Source of the DNA: Echiichthys vipera
Taxonomy: Eukaryota > Chordata > Actinopteri > Perciformes > Trachinidae
Reading direction: 5' to 3'
Assembly: GCA_963691815.1 (NCBI GenBank)
Contig: OY829658.1
Location: forward strand, 16,822,326-16,886,325
DNA: 64,000 bases
Positions 22,773 through 34,405 of this stretch are shown here, piece by piece (positions within the stretch are counted from its first letter, which is position 1; each line of letters begins with the position of its first letter). Below the pieces are notes generated by a model. That model had not been told where the DNA came from. It worked only from the letters and a program-made list of their open reading frames with translations, and ran no database searches. Made by a program: the position numbers and the translations under genes.

Positions 22773-24380
22773 ATTCCGCCGAAAAAGAGAAGACGATTTT
22801 CCAAAACATCCTGGCCGTTATCTCACGTAAGTAAAGCGAAATACTTCGGGTTTGAGTTTCCTTGGATTCAGCAGGCGGACGTAACATGGCGGGCTGGTCT
22901 TTCTGCCTTCTCTCCACACACATGACACACCGACTCACTTCATTTAATGTTCTCCAGGGTGTCTTATGGTTACATTTAAAGGTGTTAGTATATCACGGAG
23001 CGGCCTTAGCACCTCAGGGTGGTGTTTATGCCTGTGTTGTGTCAGGGTTTGTTGGGGTTATTAACAGAATACAGTGTTAACGTAAGCGTCTTCCTTCGAC
23101 GTGCAGCAGCTCAGCGTTAGCTCTCTGTCGCTGCCAAGAATACCTCGGAGCAGCGCGTCTCCCTCCCGCTGCTGTTTCCTATGGTAAATACAGACGCACT
23201 TTCACGAGTTAGATATTAATGTTAACGCCGCGTGTGTGATTTAAAGGGTTTCATGATTTGTTAAAGTGAGGCCTTACAACAATAACATCTCATTTGTCAA
23301 GTTGTGACATTATTTGCGCGAGTACTGGCGCTATCACAACACGCGCGCATGTTTTTTTTAAATTTATTTATAGACAACTATCGCATAATGTGGGCTAAAG
23401 AGTGGCATAGATAAATGATTCAGACTGGACGAATATACATGGTGTTTATCGGGTTAAAAATAAAGCCACGTAAACCGGCGCGAGAGTTGCCTCACCACAA
23501 TGACAACAAATGTGACAACAAATGCTCGATTGCTGGATAAATACTGTATATAGATATTATTATTATGGATTGTGCGACTTGCTGCTGCGCATGGAGGAAT
23601 TGTTGAGTCTTTGTAACTTATAAATAAGTCAGAGTGTGGTCTTGACCTACTCTTGAGATAACTTTTGTGATTTGGCAGTATAAATACAATTGAATTTAAT
23701 TTAAATGTGAATCATAGACAATAGCAGTAAAGTTTGTAATCACTAAATGACTGATGAGTTGAGGCGCTGATATTGCATTTCATGTGATAAGCACTAGGGA
23801 TCGACCGATCTGGATTTTTTTAGGGCCAATGCAGATTTATTTTTTTTCCTCAGACTTAGCCAGTCCGCTTCTACTTTTGCTCCCTTAATTTACGTCATAA
23901 AAATATCACAATGATGATAACAAACGTTACAAGATTCAATTTTTAAAAAGGAACCATTATTGAACTTCAAACAGGCGTCTCCAGCAACACGGAGCTGCCC
24001 GTGGGTGCCTTTTTGAAAATAATGCTGGGAAAAAACTATTGGCGAATGCGGCAGCCCGCAGCGACCAACACGATACACAACCAAAATATCGGCCGATGTA
24101 TCTGTCTATCAGCACATGTCTTTGTTTGTCTTTATGTGTTCATATCTATCTATATTCAATGTCCCATGGCTTCTTGTATGTTGTGTTTTGTGTTTTTACT
24201 TTCGACTGCTCTTCAAATTTCAAGGCACAATAAAGATCTGAACTAATATACTATATGTTTGTCCCTCAGGGCTCCCCTGTCCCTGCACAGGTGTATGAGC
24301 GCTACCCAGAGGGCCTAGGGAAGGCTCTTTACCGGGAGCACTTTGACTTCAACGCTGAGCCACCTTGGGATCCTAGCTGA
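22773..24380 (+). CDS. conserved non-AUG upstream ORF of azin1
   Basis: The frame joins 22773-22826 (leader exon 1) to 24270-24380 (leader exon 2, 24270-24413), across GTAAGT donor and CCCTCAG acceptor sites. It gives 54 sense codons and a TGA. The proximal codon is ATT with A at -3, and there is no in-frame ATG. The C-terminal half reads ...YPEGLGKALYREHFDFNAE and then PPWDPS. Vertebrate antizyme-inhibitor mRNAs are known to carry such a conserved leader frame that starts at AUU and ends near a Pro-Pro-Trp ribosome pause. High polyamines increase its translation and reduce synthesis of the main protein. The exon 2 frame and the PPW ending are seen directly. The start at 22773 and the splicing are inferred. 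Confidence 0.8.
23615..23705 (+). mobile_element. LINE 3' fragment
   Basis: AATAAGTCAGAGTGTGGTCT and TTGAGATAACTTTTG match the 3' end of the element at 21296-22310. It lies in the first azin1 intron. Confidence 0.5.
23795..24110. mobile_element. hAT-like non-autonomous fragment
   Basis: It begins CACTAGGGATCGACCGATCT and includes AAAATATCGGCCGATGTATC. I recognise this pattern from common fish non-autonomous hAT-like repeats. The right terminus is not recognisable, so it seems truncated. It lies in azin1 intron 1. Confidence 0.4.
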
Positions 24381-24928
24381 TAGCGGGACAGGTCCATCTC
24401 CTGACTTGTCCATGTGAGTGACTCAGTGTCTCTTGTACACACCGAAGACGCATGCTCGCTTACACACACATAGTACCTGTAGCAAAGTCCAGGAGCAGTG
24501 GGTTGTGGTGGGTGGGATTTGGCATACAAACAATGCTGGGAGTAAACATGTTTGTATTGGGTATGAAGTGCATTTGTAGGAAGTCAATAGATTTAGATAA
24601 AAGCTCAATGAGGTGTGTGGATTTAACACATTTAATGTTTATACAAAAAACACTGTGTGGTTCATAAAACACAGATAATAGGACATGTGTGTCCAAAGGG
24701 AGTACAGTCTTATATGTGTAGCTGTTAAGTTTAAACCGTGGAAATGCATCTAGATAGAAGTTCATCAGTCATTTGTATTGTATTCGCCTGGTTAATTTGC
24801 TATTAAATGATTTAAAAATTGTTGTGATATTAATACTGACTTTTTTTCTCCCTCTCTTCCAGTTTGTTGCATACCGGTAGGACCCCATTGGCTCAGTCGT
24901 GACCCCTTGACTTGCTTATCTGTTCTTT

Positions 24929-24958
24929 ATGATTGTCGGCATAGCGGAATACGGTTGA
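24929..24958 (+). CDS. short AUG upstream ORF of azin1
   Basis: ATG at 24929 opens a nine-codon frame (MIVGIAEYG) that ends in TGA at 24956-24958, one nucleotide before the main start codon at 24960. It lies in the same exon as the main start (acceptor before 24863). A scanning ribosome would meet it before the azin1 ATG, unless it skips this start, which has T at -3 and A at +4. Confidence 0.5.
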   Translation: MIVGIAEYG

Positions 24959-24959
24959 G

Positions 24960-27900
24960 ATGAAAGGACTCGCTGACAAACCCAGTTACATCATTGAACT
25001 CCTGGAGGGAGGAGTGACCCTTGAAGATGTCATCGATGGACACATCTGTGAGCAGGCTCTGGTAAGTTCACTTTTTAATGGCTTCAGGGTTGCAGCGGAA
25101 GAAATTCCCCAAATGCTTAAAATAGCTTTCATGACAGTGGCATTAGAATGCTTTTTGTTGTTGCTGGTACTTGATTTTAATATTTTGACCAGTTGCTGTT
25201 TGTACTCAGTGCATACTTCACCCCCACTTGTGTTCCCAGGTGGAGAAGAGTGCATTTGTGGTGGGTGACCTCGGTGCCGTGATGCGGCAGCATGTCTGCT
25301 GGCAGAGCGTAGTTCCACGGCTTCAGCCCTACTATCCTGTCAAGTGCAACAGCAGCCCTGCAGTCATCGAGGTGCTGGCCTCCTTGGGCCTGGGCTTCAT
25401 TTGTGCCAACAAGGTAAGCTTTAACATGCACAGAATCAAATTATTCTTTTCGCACAGCCTCTTATGAAGCACTTGACATTTCAAGCGCTCAATTGATTAC
25501 TAGTCAGCTGATGACTGTTATCCTTTTACCTTATGCAACACAGTTTTGATTGTTTTAATGGGGCTTTTAGACTTTGTTGTGTTAATTTCTCTGTGAAATC
25601 AACGTGTTTGTCTCTCCTTTAGACTGAAGTAAGCTTGGTGCTGGAGCACGGCGTGTCACCAGAAAACATAATTCTGTCTGGCATTTGCAAGCAGCTGGCA
25701 CACATCAAGCACGCTGCCAAGAACAACATTCAGTATCTTGTGTGTGAAAATGAAGCAGAGTTGTCCAAGATTTCCCGCCTGCACCCCAATGCAAAGTAAG
25801 TTTAAATTGCCTGGGATTGAGAAAGACTTAAACATATGTGTCTTGCTTAGAAAGGTGTTTCATTTATGTTTTCTTTGTTTCTTATAGGTTGCTTCTGCAG
25901 TTGACCACCGAGGCCCACGCAGCAGAGACCAGTATGGCCTTCGGCTTCTCTCTGAAGAGCTGCAGGCACCTGCTGGAAGCAGCCAAGGAACTTGGAGTCC
26001 AGGTAGTGGGGGTCACCTTCCACGTCCCCACCACCTGCCAAGACCTGCAACAAGCCTACACCCATGCACTGTCAGATGCCCGCTGTGTGTTTGATATGGG
26101 GGTGAGTATTGTCTATTATTATATGGTTAAGCTGAAGGAATTTAGTAGATATGAGTCAAACCAAGATTTCCTTTCTGTATCTTAGATGCCTTTTTTATTC
26201 CTGGTAATTTCCTTTTCATTAGGGGTAACAACTGACTGTTGTTTCTGTTCAGGTGGATCTGGGCTTCAACATGAACATCCTGGACATCGGTGGGGGATTT
26301 ACTGGCTCAGAGTTTCAGCTTAAACAGGTAAATTGTAAACAGCTGTGATATTTTTGGGAATGCTTTAATCAGATTGTCAAACACAAACATGTATATGTTC
26401 TGCAAAGAACATCCTTAAAATCCTTAATAATCTGTTATAAACAAATAATTACTTTCGTATTGCAAAATATACACCATCCCATGCTACTTTATTTGCTTTG
26501 GCCATATATTACTTATTATTGCTATTATATTAATTACTTATTATTTACGCAAGGACATTTTCATTCATCTAATTAGTCGTTTACACACAGCAGTGATGTA
26601 AGATGCCAGTATAAGTTCAACTCTCGATGCTCTGCCATCCTTTTTTTGCTCAAACATCAGATACCTCTCACCAACAGCATATATAAATGGATTTCAGCCT
26701 TTAATGTCTGAAACTAAAGTTATTGCACTTATTGTTTTTATCTGTAAACCCCCACTGAATACATATTTGCTGTAACTGTGTGTGTAGGTTGAGTCTGCAA
26801 TCAGGCCTCTGCTGGATGCATACTTCCCCCCACTGTCCGGTGTGCAAGTGTTGGCCCAGCCAGGCAGCTTCTACGTTGCCTCTGCTTTCAGCCTGGCTGT
26901 CAACGTGATCGGCAAAAAGGTGTTGACCCACCACTGGGACAGCCTCGTTCAAGGTAAGTTCCTACTTGACGGTTTTCTCTGTCCTGTGTAGCCCAGTTAA
27001 ATCTGACTGTAATGCACGTGTATCTGCACACATTGGTGTTGCATAATCAGAACACGACCATCAGAGGTCAAGTCCTCAGTTTGTAGATAATACACTATGT
27101 TCTACAAGGTTTGTCCAAAGCCTTTAAAGTTTGGGAAATGCTTAATTTGATCCGTTATGTATTTTTCTTTTCAATGTAATTCGATGTTTCACCTCCACAA
27201 TCAATCATGTAAACCAAAACTATTTGTTTGTTGTCTCCTGGTGTCTCGAACCAGACAAAACATACTATCAAAGGTATCAGGTAATATTGTATGTAATATT
27301 TGGTTTATGTACCTTGAAAGTTCTTGAATTTTACTCCTCAAAGCCGTGCAAAACCCCGGTTCTATATTTCTGACATGGTCACCCACTGTATTTACACAGA
27401 TGTGAACAATGAAGATACCGAGTTCCTGTACTACATGAATGAGGGTGTTTATGGCCCATTCAGCCGCAAGCTGCTGGGAAACTCCATCGCTGCCCCGTCA
27501 TTGCACAAGGTTAGTAGGCCTCCACCCAAGAGAGCCAGCCCCATTTAAGGAGTGAATGAAGAATCTGATAGCAGCTCTAGTTGAATGGGGAAAAGTGTTG
27601 ACCTATATAAAGACCCTACATTGGTTCTTGAGTTTTCATACAGAGGATTTTAAACACACGGTGTTCTCTCAAAGTCAGAAATGTCAATGGCAGTTAATGG
27701 TGTCTTTCCCCGTCTACGCTCTGTGTACAGCACAATTGTGAAATAACGAAGTGACACAACATAAAAGTGTAGCTGTAGTTAACTAATAATGTAGGGTAAA
27801 ATAAAGAAGACTTTTAAAAAAGGTGTGTATATATATGTATACTTTGCTTTTTATGCCTTTATCTGACAGTACTTCTGATGGTTGATAGGAAAGGAGGGGG

Positions 27901-28729
27901 GGCCTAGGTCTCAGCGGCGAGGACTTTAAATCTGTATATAGGGCCCTAAATAAGGCATTTGATGTAGAAATTGTGTTCTGCTGCTTCAGGTCAGTTTTAA
28001 TTTACTTCATACACCCCAGGCCCCTGGTGCGAGCAGTTGTAGTCCATTTTATTAGCTACTTGACAATGGCTGCCTATTTTTCGGTTGCTTGCTTGCTAAT
28101 AAACAATGGCTTGGGTACCAAGAATAACATCTTTTAGCTACCATGGCAATACAGTTTGCAAATGAGGTTGCATCGGTTTGTTTTTTTTTTTTATTGGTAA
28201 TAAAGTCATTTATAGACTGCATTTCACATGCAGAGTATAATGTCAGGTGTGCAGCTAGGGAAGCGCAATCGTTGGCAGTTGTGATTGTTGCCTATTTTGA
28301 TGACAATGTTTACTTCTTTCCAGCATGTGCTGTGTGCCGGGGAGGGAGTGTTTCCCAGCAGCCTGTGGGGCCCGTCACTGGACCAGCTGGACCAGGTGGT
28401 GGAGCGCTGCCTGCTGCCTGAGCTCAGTGTGGGAGACTGGCTCTGCTTCTCCAACATGGGAGTATGTGGCCTGGAGGAGTTCAGCTGCCTCCCCAGCTCC
28501 CCCCAGCTGCCTGTCTACTACACTGTCTCCACCTGTGACTGGTGAGTATGGAGCGAGTTAGCTCGTAAAGGTTCACCACTAATTCGTAGTAGACGTAGTA
28601 AGAATAAGATGCATTTCCAGAGAGCTGATTCTGATGCTTGGTGTTGCCCACAGGTATGAAATGCAGGAGGCTGGTGTGGCACTGGACAATGCCGCTAAGA
28701 ATTTCTCCATGGTCCAGTACAGTGCGTAA
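24960..28729 (+). CDS. azin1: antizyme inhibitor 1
   Basis: Nine coding exons encode 435 residues: 24960-25061, 25240-25413, 25623-25795, 25888-26101, 26253-26327, 26788-26953, 27400-27509, 28324-28541 and 28654-28729. All are GT/AG and in phase. The product is an ornithine decarboxylase homologue that binds antizyme but is not an enzyme, so it frees ODC and raises polyamine synthesis and uptake. The ODC fold is clear: YYPVKCN with Lys69, ALSDARCVFDMG, DIGGGFTGSEF and LLPELSVGDWLCF. ODC active-site positions are lost: Asp88 is Ile, Glu274 is Gln270, Arg277 is Ser273, Asp332 is Glu316 and Cys360 is Leu357. The conserved leader uORF and the neighbour atp6v1c1 confirm azin1 rather than odc1 or azin2. 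The Ser edited to Gly in human AZIN1 (S367) aligns with Arg366. The C-terminus is shorter than the human one and ends at MVQYSA. Confidence 0.95.
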
Positions 28730-30650
28730 CTACCCTCTGTCCCCGTCCCGTATTATATTGCACAGATCCTCTTTAGCGTCTGCCATCATCATGCAGAAGA
28801 GGGGTCAGTGGGGTATTTGGGACATGGGGCTAAATGTGGTCAACATTCCAGCCACCTTTAGAAAATGCAGTGTCCTATTATTTCTTCCAGTAATTTGACT
28901 TTTTTTACATCTCAAAATGGGAAACAATTGGTTATTTGATACCTAAATTGTCTAAAATTTGATCTGGAAGATGATCTTTTCATTCTCGCTCCTCCCTCTG
29001 ATGGACTCCAAAAAATCTGTCAGCTAGAAGAACTCCAGCTCAAATGACATTATGCAACAAAATGGACGACTCTTTGGAGATGGGACCCCCTCCAACACGT
29101 TTGGGGTGGTTTTGTTTCCTAAATCAAATCCAGTTTACAAAATGTACAATTAATTTAAATCATGTCCTCTATTGATTACCTGTTGACAGTCGTGTAAATC
29201 CTGTGTCTGTTCAACGCCTATACATTTTGTCTGTAGATGATTTTTGAAGTGTTTAAAAGAATCAATGCCTCGTGTGGATTCTGTACCCCCACTTTGCATA
29301 GTTCTGAATGAAATTATGACAATGATGTAACCTATTTCTTTATTGCAGCTCACCTCAATGCATTTTTATTTATTGGATTCATCAGATATTACTGGGGCAA
29401 ATTTAAAAGCTCCATCTTTAAGTGTGTTTTGCCCAGGTATTTTGCTGTGGCCCATCTAACAGTGTTTTCCTGATAAGATATTGATGTGTTTTTTAACGCT
29501 ACATGGATTAAGTGTGCTGTGATTGTGACCTCAGTGGTTTCCCTTTACTCGAAAGGCATGAAGGAATTGCTGTGGCAGATTTCTCTCTATGCTGAGCGAT
29601 GGCTTGAATACAGAGAAGCTGCTTCGACCTTAATGCACTCATTGCCTCTAGTAGAGAGAGGTTAATCTGGTATAAAATGCACACAAACTTTTGTAGGTTA
29701 AATAAGTACTGTGACATTAACGCAGACTGAATTTTTCAGATCTGCCCATTAGTGTCTCTTGCCAGGTGATTGGTCCTTTTTCTTTCAAGATCTGGAAAAA
29801 CCAGCAAAAGAGCTATCTCTGAAGAGTGCTCAAACATAAATGCTCTTTGTTTGTGGCAGATGTGGACTTGCATGTCTATATCTCTTACATGAAACACATG
29901 CTAGCTGTACACAGACCTCTCTGAGGCGATGCAAATGACAAATAACATGCCAGGCTTTTCCTCATGCCTCTCCAAAGTTATGAGGGACATACATCTGAAC
30001 AGTCTCTCGTACAGCTATATGTCTCATGTCTGACAACATTAAAAGGTGACTTAACTGCAGTTTTTAAAGAATCCTGCCCTTGTGTGTTAGAAATGACTAA
30101 TGTATTAATTACTTGCTTGTCTAAGGCACTAATGGACCATAGCCTGTTTTTGACTGTAAATTGTGCTTGTTAAAGTAATGAAAGTGATTAATTTAATACA
30201 TTTCTGACTGAAATCATTTATCTGGTGTTTGTGTGATCTGTGGGGAAGGGTGGTGCAACGGTGGTAGATTCCACTGTTGGCTGACATTATTTAAAACTGT
30301 GTGTTTCTGATTATGGATCAGGTTTGTGTTTTAACTGAATAGTAGTTGAGTTTTCTCAAAAAATCCAATCCAGATTTAATGCTGCTTTGGCATCTTTTTA
30401 TTTTTTATTTTTTTTAGAGCTCTCCCTTATGTCCAATTCATCCTACTAGTACACTGGCAGAGTATGTTTATGTGTTGTGATGATAGTATAATTGTCCCAA
30501 AGATGACTAGATATGTAAATCCGTTTAGATATATATTGCAAGAGAGCAGAGCACTACAGGAAAGAGCAGTTAATCTGTGAAATCTGCTTTTGTTGTAAAG
30601 AACCAGCACAGGCTTTGATGACAAATACAATAAATGCAAAGCACCTCAAT
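28730..30650 (+). other. azin1 3' UTR, inferred
   Basis: AT-rich sequence without an exon follows the azin1 stop codon. The first good AATAAA I see on the plus strand is at about 30629-30634 (ACAATAAATGC), which would give a 1.9-kb 3' UTR. This end is inferred. Confidence 0.4.
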
Positions 30651-32330
30651 CACAGCTGCCAAATTTGGCTAATTTCCATTACTGCATGGAAATTTCATTA
30701 CATACATATACAGTAAATTACCATTGCCGTGTACTGAAGTGGCTTACTTTAGCCATTGCTCACTCTGAGCCTCAACATCATTAAAATATCAAAGACTGAT
30801 GCTGCTTCGAGATGAAATACAGCCACTGAAACTTTTCCTTGTTGATTTATGTGAGAGGATCTCTGCTCAATCATTGCTCTAAGCAGGAGCCATCGGACCT
30901 CCAAGTGTCTCACGGTATTGGAGGGAATTCCTACATGTTAATTAGATTACAAATAAGATTAATACAGTGGAGAGTTCACATGCTTTACAACTCCCTGCAT
31001 GTCACCATGGCAAGTAAGCATCCCAGAGTGTATTTTGAAGAAACGGCAATGGTTCATTTGATAGTGGTTAGTCATTAAAGTAAATAACATTTTAGTGCAC
31101 CAAGAACCAAGTGCACACAAGGGACACTTTCATAAAACAGCCTGTTTACTATGACTGAGCGAGCATGAATGGACTCTTGAGTCATTGATTCTGATTGGTG
31201 GGCTTAACCTTGTATTGGTTTGACAAGAAGGAATCTGAAAGTGAAAGGCTTTACCCTTTCGTCTCTTGCTTGAGTTTAGAGATGATCGTTTAACTCGGCT
31301 GTCCTTCAGCAGTTTTACACTTGCGAAACGCTGCAGTGCAATCGGCTACTCTAATGTTGTTTCTCTGTTTGCCCAGAAATTGAATCATCCTAGTTTGCAT
31401 TGTGTAGCTAGAGGGCACAATGGTACATGTCACCTAATCAGTCAAATTTTAAATCACTTTAACACCAAACAGCTTCATGCCACAGAAGTTTGAAAATGGT
31501 TCCTGGTTCGAATCCCGGTTGGGGCCCTTCTGTCTGGGGTTTGCATGTTCTCCCTGTGTCTGTGTGGGTTTTCTCCGGGTTCTCTGGCTTCCTCCCACAG
31601 TCCAAAAACATGCATGTGTTAGGTTAATTGATGAACCTAAATTGCCAGTTTGTCTGTCTCTGCTTGTCTCTATGTGCCCTGTGATAGACTGGCATCCTGT
31701 CCAGGGTGTACCCCGCCTCACGCCCGATGTCAGCTGGGATCGGCTCCAGCCCCCCGTGTCCCCGATAAGGACAAGCGGTTGAAGATGAATGATGGAAGTT
31801 GAGTTGACGTATGCGGTGACCAATAACAGCATATATTAGTGTGGATAAAAGACTGTATTTACTTTTGAGGTTGCGATATCGTGAAATAGCTAATAAAATT
31901 ATTCTGTAGTCAAAAATGGTGTGGTATAACGCAAGAAACTGTCACAAGTCCCCCACGATGTAGCCAAAACTTTCTCTAAGCAGGCTGATCTTAAACAAAA
32001 TTGTTAGGCCTCAAATCAGACATGGGTTTTTTTCTCAACCGGTGCGAAAGCTATCATGTTCGTAAATTGGAAGGTGGCCGAACATAAGATTGTGAAAGAC
32101 ATTTGAATCGACTTTTACAAGTAGGTAACTAACCAGTTAGTAACGTAGTTTCGCCACTGGTGTTAATTTAATAGGCGTAGGTAGCTAGCCATTTTGTTTT
32201 TTTGTAATCGTTAAACATATTAAAAAGTCCTAAAATGTTGTGCTATGCTAGCCAACACTCAACTAACCCATCAAATTCACTTCCTCTCCTATCAAAATGG
32301 AGGTCCAATTTAATTGGCTAAAAAAAGTAG
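30651..32330. other. intergenic spacer between azin1 and adnp2
   Basis: No gene is seen apart from a retroelement at 31495-31795. The reading frames overlapping that element on both strands are repeat-derived. Confidence 0.5.
31495..31795 (+). mobile_element. SINE/LINE-like element with B-box head
   Basis: It starts near a Pol III B-box-like GGTTCGAATCCCGGTTGGGG. It continues with GTTTGCATGTTCTCCCTGTG, CTTCCTCCCACAGTCCAAAA and CAGGGTGTACCCCGCC, and ends AAGCGGTTGAAGATGAATGA. This order is that of a very common teleost repeat. The A-box part is missing, so the copy is 5'-truncated. Confidence 0.65.
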
Positions 32331-32337
32331 CATGATA

Positions 32338-33005
32338 TGACGTCACGAGGTAAGAACCGCCCATTTAGCTCGTTTTCTCGACGGACCATTGGTTAGCCTT
32401 AGTCATGTACCACGTGATGTCGGTGGGGGGGCGCTGTAGCCACGCCCCCCGATATAGCTATCTGTTGTAGAACAGAAAGGTCCATTTAACAAGTCAGTTA
32501 TTACATGAAATTTAAAATTAGCAATATGAAATGTATCAATTGGACACTCTGGAACAATGGCAGTCAGCTTCGGTAAAATAATAACAGGTTATTTAGTTTT
32601 TATGCTGGGGAGTCTCCCATTGGTCAGTTTCTGCAGTATGCAAATGAGGACCCCTACGTCAGATCCTGAACTTGAGCGCCATTTTTTTCTGTAATAAGGG
32701 GGAAGAAAGGGACAAAAGCAGAACCAAAAATAACTTATCTCTGGAGGAGGTTCGCAGGCATCACCTGTCGTATCTGACTACAGTCTTCACACAGCGGGGT
32801 GTGTGTGTGTGTGTGTGTGTGTGTGGACAGAGGGTGCTGCTCGGATGAGTGTGTGTGTGTGCAGCGCTGGTAGCAGACGCAGTCACGCAGCTCACCGACA
32901 CACACACACAAACACAGTTGAGGGCCGGTGGAAGTGGAAACCGTCCGCCCTGTCGGAGGCGGCACAGCGACAACTAACGTGAACCTACACCCAATATTGG
33001 ACGAG
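32338..33005 (+). promoter_or_regulatory. candidate adnp2 promoter and noncoding exon 1
   Basis: In order, this stretch holds a full palindromic CRE (TGACGTCA, 32338-32345), an inverted CCAAT box (ACCATTGGTT, about 32387), an E-box (CACGTG, 32411-32416), a GC box (CACGCCCCCC, about 32441), a second CCAAT box (CCATTGGTCAG, about 32618) and an exact octamer (ATGCAAAT, 32638-32645). A donor (GGACGAG then GTAAAT) at 33005/33006 would close a noncoding first exon that splices to the ATG exon, whose acceptor is near 34391. A (GT)n repeat lies at about 32800-32824. Confidence 0.5.
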
Positions 33006-33874
33006 GTAAATATGTGCGGGGAGGCTGAGGGCATCCTCGGGGAGGAAGGAGCGGCGTGGCCGGGTTACTGCTGTCAGCGTGCTGCTGCCAGGGGCTCTGC
33101 ACTGCCTGAGTGGGCTGCACACACTCTGCAGGGTTAGCCTGGGTGACAAGCTTTTACTTTGTAGGTTATCTAAAAAATCACACACTTTAACTCGCTACAA
33201 TAAGTTTGTCCTCCCCGTCAGTACATGGTTGGTAACCATGTATCATTCACAGAGTCACAGTGTGACTGTGTGATGTGTGTTAATGCTTATGCTGTTGTTT
33301 TCATTCTGTTGTGTTTGATAGAAAATTATGTTGATGATGCAGTTACTATTTTACCATTCTCACTGCTGTATATAGTTTATTTTTGTTAATACAAATAGAA
33401 TGGCACACCTTAGGCGTTTAATAACTTAATTTTTTTTTAATATATCATTAGATAGTGTTGCCCATAAAGTTGGGATACTTTTGTTTTCAGGCACATTCCT
33501 CTTTTTATTTCATTTATATATGGTTTAATTTCCACTGATATATGTTTGGAAGAGATTGATTACTAACGTTTTGAGAATATAAACACTTTATCTATCATGA
33601 ATAAGTCTCTTTGTCACAATAATTTCATGAGAAGAGGTAAAAAATATATATTTTATTCCAACTTTATGGGTAATACGGTGTATTTATTAACTGACCACTG
33701 CTACTTGCATTGTCGTCTTATGCTTTATCCTTTGTTCTCCCCAGTATGTGCCATTTTCTATTTATACAGTCTCCACTCAACCAACTGTTTATGGCGCTGC
33801 AGTAAAAAGTGGATATAGTTGCTACTTTCTAGGCCTTTACTTGAAAACGTTGTGACCTTTAATGAAGTTTAAGT

Positions 33875-34290
33875 CTCATCTCATCTCATCTTCATCCGCT
33901 TATCCGGGGTCGGGTCGCGGGGGCAGCAGCTTTAGCAGGAAACCCCAAACTTCCCTTTCCCGGGCCACATTAACCAGCTCTAACTGGGGGATCCCGAGGC
34001 GTTCCCAGGCCAGTGTGGAGATATAATCTCTCCACCTAGTCCTGGGTCTTCCCCGAGGCCTCCTCCCAGCTGGACGTGCCTGGAACACCTCCCTAGGGAG
34101 GCGCCCAGGGGGCATCCTTACTAGATGCCCGAACCACCTCAACTGGCTCCTTTCAACGCAAAGGAGCAGCGGCTCTACTCTGAGTTCCTCACGGATGGCT
34201 GAACTTCTCACCCTCTATCTAAGGGAGACTCCAGCCACCCTCACATTTCGGCCGCTTGTACCCGCAAGCTCGTTCTTTCGGTCATGACCC
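33875..34290 (-). mobile_element. RTE-like LINE 3' fragment encoding a reverse-transcriptase C-terminus
   Basis: The minus strand encodes a 103-codon stretch with LRWFGHLVRMPPGRLPREVF, then RPRGRPRTRWRDYIS and LLPPRPDPG before its stop. This WFGH...RGRP..RW pattern is the C-terminal tail of fish non-LTR reverse transcriptases, probably of the RTE clade. The 5' part is missing, and the tail is (GATGA)n. It lies in adnp2 intron 1 and is not a host gene. Confidence 0.75.
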
Positions 34291-34405
34291 AGCTTTAAGT
34301 ACATAAAATATTTAGTTAAGTGATGTTTCTCATATCTTTAGAATAATAATTGTTATGCTCTGCAACATTAAACATTTTTTCCTTCTACAAGGCTCGTCGG
34401 GAACA

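Noticed and set aside
31449..31832. A 127-codon minus frame and a 101-codon plus frame
   Set aside because: Both lie on the retroelement at 31495-31795, and neither has host-gene features.
33900..34211. A 103-codon minus-strand frame with a clear protein signature
   Set aside because: The signature (LRWFGHLVRMP...RGRPRTRW) is a LINE reverse-transcriptase tail, so it is listed as a mobile element and not as a gene.
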